From: an uncultured Pedobacter sp.
GTDB lineage: Bacteria > Bacteroidota > Bacteroidia > Sphingobacteriales > Sphingobacteriaceae
Assembly: GCA_946478755.1 (NCBI GenBank)
Contig: CAMLDJ010000274.1
Span: forward strand, 1-7,280
Reading direction: 5' to 3'
Length of the DNA: 7,280 nt
Under the pieces are notes generated by a model, which was given only the letters and a program-made list of their open reading frames with translations, was not told the DNA's origin and did not search any database. Position numbers and translations under genes: made by a program. Below, piece after piece: positions 6,336 to 7,280 of the stretch. Every line of letters begins with the position of its first letter. The first letter of the stretch is position 1.

Positions 6336-7169
6336 CTGAATTCAGAAACTGCTAATCCTGCCGAGCTTGCGGCCAGGTTTGTAAATTATACGTCCAAACA
6401 TATTTTCCTCACCGGAAAAGCAGGGACAGGTAAAACTACCTTTCTCAGGCGTTTAATAGACCTGACACATAAGAAGGCTGTAATTGCTGCGCCAACTGGC
6501 ATTGCAGCGATCAATGCGAATGGCGTAACCATTCATTCTTTATTTCAGTTGCCTTTCGGAGCCTATCTGCCCAAACAGCCCGCTGCAGATGGTGATCACT
6601 ATAATCAGCAGTACAATACGCCGAAATCTATTGTGCGCCATCTAAACATGACGGCAGCCAAGCGGAAGGTATTGGTAGATATGGAACTGCTGATCATTGA
6701 CGAGGTGAGTATGCTTCGCGCCGACCTGCTGGATGCCATTGACATGGTTTTGCGTTACATCAGAAGAAACAATACGGCCAGTTTTGGAGGCGTGCAGGTA
6801 TTGTTCATCGGCGATCTGCACCAGTTGCCCCCAGTGGTGAGGTCCAATGAGTGGACATTGCTAGCGCAGTTCTACAAAAGCGCTTATTTTTTCGATGCCC
6901 ATGCCCTTTACCACGAGCCGCCGGTTTACATCGAACTCGAAAAAATATACAGACAGGCTGACGATGTTTTTATCAACCTGCTCAATAACTTAAGAAATAA
7001 TGAAGTAAGCGCTGCTGACGTCTCTTTGCTGGAGAAATACTATCAGGCTGATTTCAAGCCTTCATTAGATGAAAAATATATTACGCTCACCACGCATAAC
7101 AATAAGGCCGATACACTGAATAAACAGCGGCTCGAAGAACTGAGCGAGCCCATCTTAAAGAAAAGATAG
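6333..7169 (+). CDS. PIF1-like DNA helicase, N-terminal part only (truncated, probable pseudogene or interrupted gene)
   Basis: The first RecA-like domain of an SF1 (PIF1/RecD2-related) ATP-dependent DNA helicase is clear. It has the Walker A loop GKAGTGKTT (28-36), motif Ia APTGIAAIN with GVTIHS (53-69), Walker B IIDEVSM (121-127), motif III GDLHQLPPV (160-168), and LEKIYRQ (202-208) with the arginine expected to contact ATP. The next domain begins with ITLTTHNNKADTLN, but the frame stops at TAG (7167-7169) after 278 residues. Bacteroidota homologues are usually well over 450 residues. The SH3-like insert and the C-terminal motifs (the GxQ-type and VALSR-type blocks that complete the ATPase site) are missing. 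No plus-strand frame in the following 111 bases resumes the protein, so a single frameshift does not explain it. I chose ATG 6333 over TTG 6318. It starts 22 bases after the DUF4153 stop. The fragment is unlikely to be an active helicase. Confidence 0.82.
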   Translation: MLNSETANPAELAARFVNYTSKHIFLTGKAGTGKTTFLRRLIDLTHKKAVIAAPTGIAAINANGVTIHSLFQLPFGAYLPKQPAADGDHYNQQYNTPKSIVRHLNMTAAKRKVLVDMELLIIDEVSMLRADLLDAIDMVLRYIRRNNTASFGGVQVLFIGDLHQLPPVVRSNEWTLLAQFYKSAYFFDAHALYHEPPVYIELEKIYRQADDVFINLLNNLRNNEVSAADVSLLEKYYQADFKPSLDEKYITLTTHNNKADTLNKQRLEELSEPILKKR

Positions 7170-7280
7170 AATCAGCTTATTACGTTACCCTAGGCTCATA
7201 AGACTGGAACTTTCATCGATTCTCTCATCTTAATTGTTGAATCTTAGTTGAGGTATTGTCATTGGTGGTATAGTTTGACC
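7170..7280. other. non-coding tail beyond the helicase break
   Basis: These 111 bases are about 37% G+C, and stop codons interrupt all three plus frames. No homology to the missing helicase part is recognisable. A short imperfect direct repeat is present: ATCTTA-att-GTTGA (7227-7240) then ATCTTAGTTGA (7241-7251). On the minus strand a 16-codon stretch is open from the window edge to a TAA at 7230-7232, too short to call. This could be the end of an inserted element, rearranged flanking DNA, or a contig edge; the window stops too soon to say. Confidence 0.4.

Noticed and set aside
7230..7280. Possible 3' end of a minus-strand gene entering from the right edge (GQTIPPMTIPQLRFNN then stop)
   Set aside because: Only 16 codons are visible, a second minus frame is about equally open, and no family signature is recognisable.

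Overview
The window looks like a chromosomal segment from a Bacteroidota bacterium, most likely a Sphingobacteriaceae member (Pedobacter-like). This rests on family recognition and not on a search: an RprX/RprY-type two-component pair, a DUF4153 membrane protein, a PIF1-like helicase of the Bacteroidota type, a lipocalin-like secreted protein, absent Shine-Dalgarno sequences, and a TAnnTTTG-type promoter motif.

Layout. Positions 1-264 hold the C-terminal end of a THUMP-type class I SAM-dependent RNA methyltransferase. A 212-residue HD-domain phosphohydrolase follows on the same strand (278-916). A secreted protein of about 249 residues with two related halves converges on it from the minus strand (939-1688). 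A 271-base divergent intergenic region (1689-1959) then leads into a plus-strand cluster. That cluster is a sensor histidine kinase (1960-3795), an OmpR-family response regulator overlapping it by one base (3795-4490), a polytopic DUF4153 protein (4508-6310), and the N-terminal part of a PIF1-like helicase (6333-7169).

How the genes work together. The kinase and regulator are a cognate pair: both carry every catalytic residue expected, and the TGATG overlap points to translational coupling. The DUF4153 gene starts 17 bases after the regulator and is probably co-transcribed, so it may be an accessory or target of the signalling pair; that is inference. The helicase may have its own promoter, because a TAAATTTG box sits immediately before its ATG.

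Most notable point. The helicase reading frame stops after about 278 residues, shortly after the start of the second RecA-like domain. The last 111 bases do not continue the protein in any plus-strand frame. This suggests an interrupting insertion, a rearrangement, or an assembly junction near 7155-7170. Otherwise the genes are ordinary housekeeping and regulatory genes; I see no CRISPR array, tRNA, rRNA, recognisable transposase or defence system.
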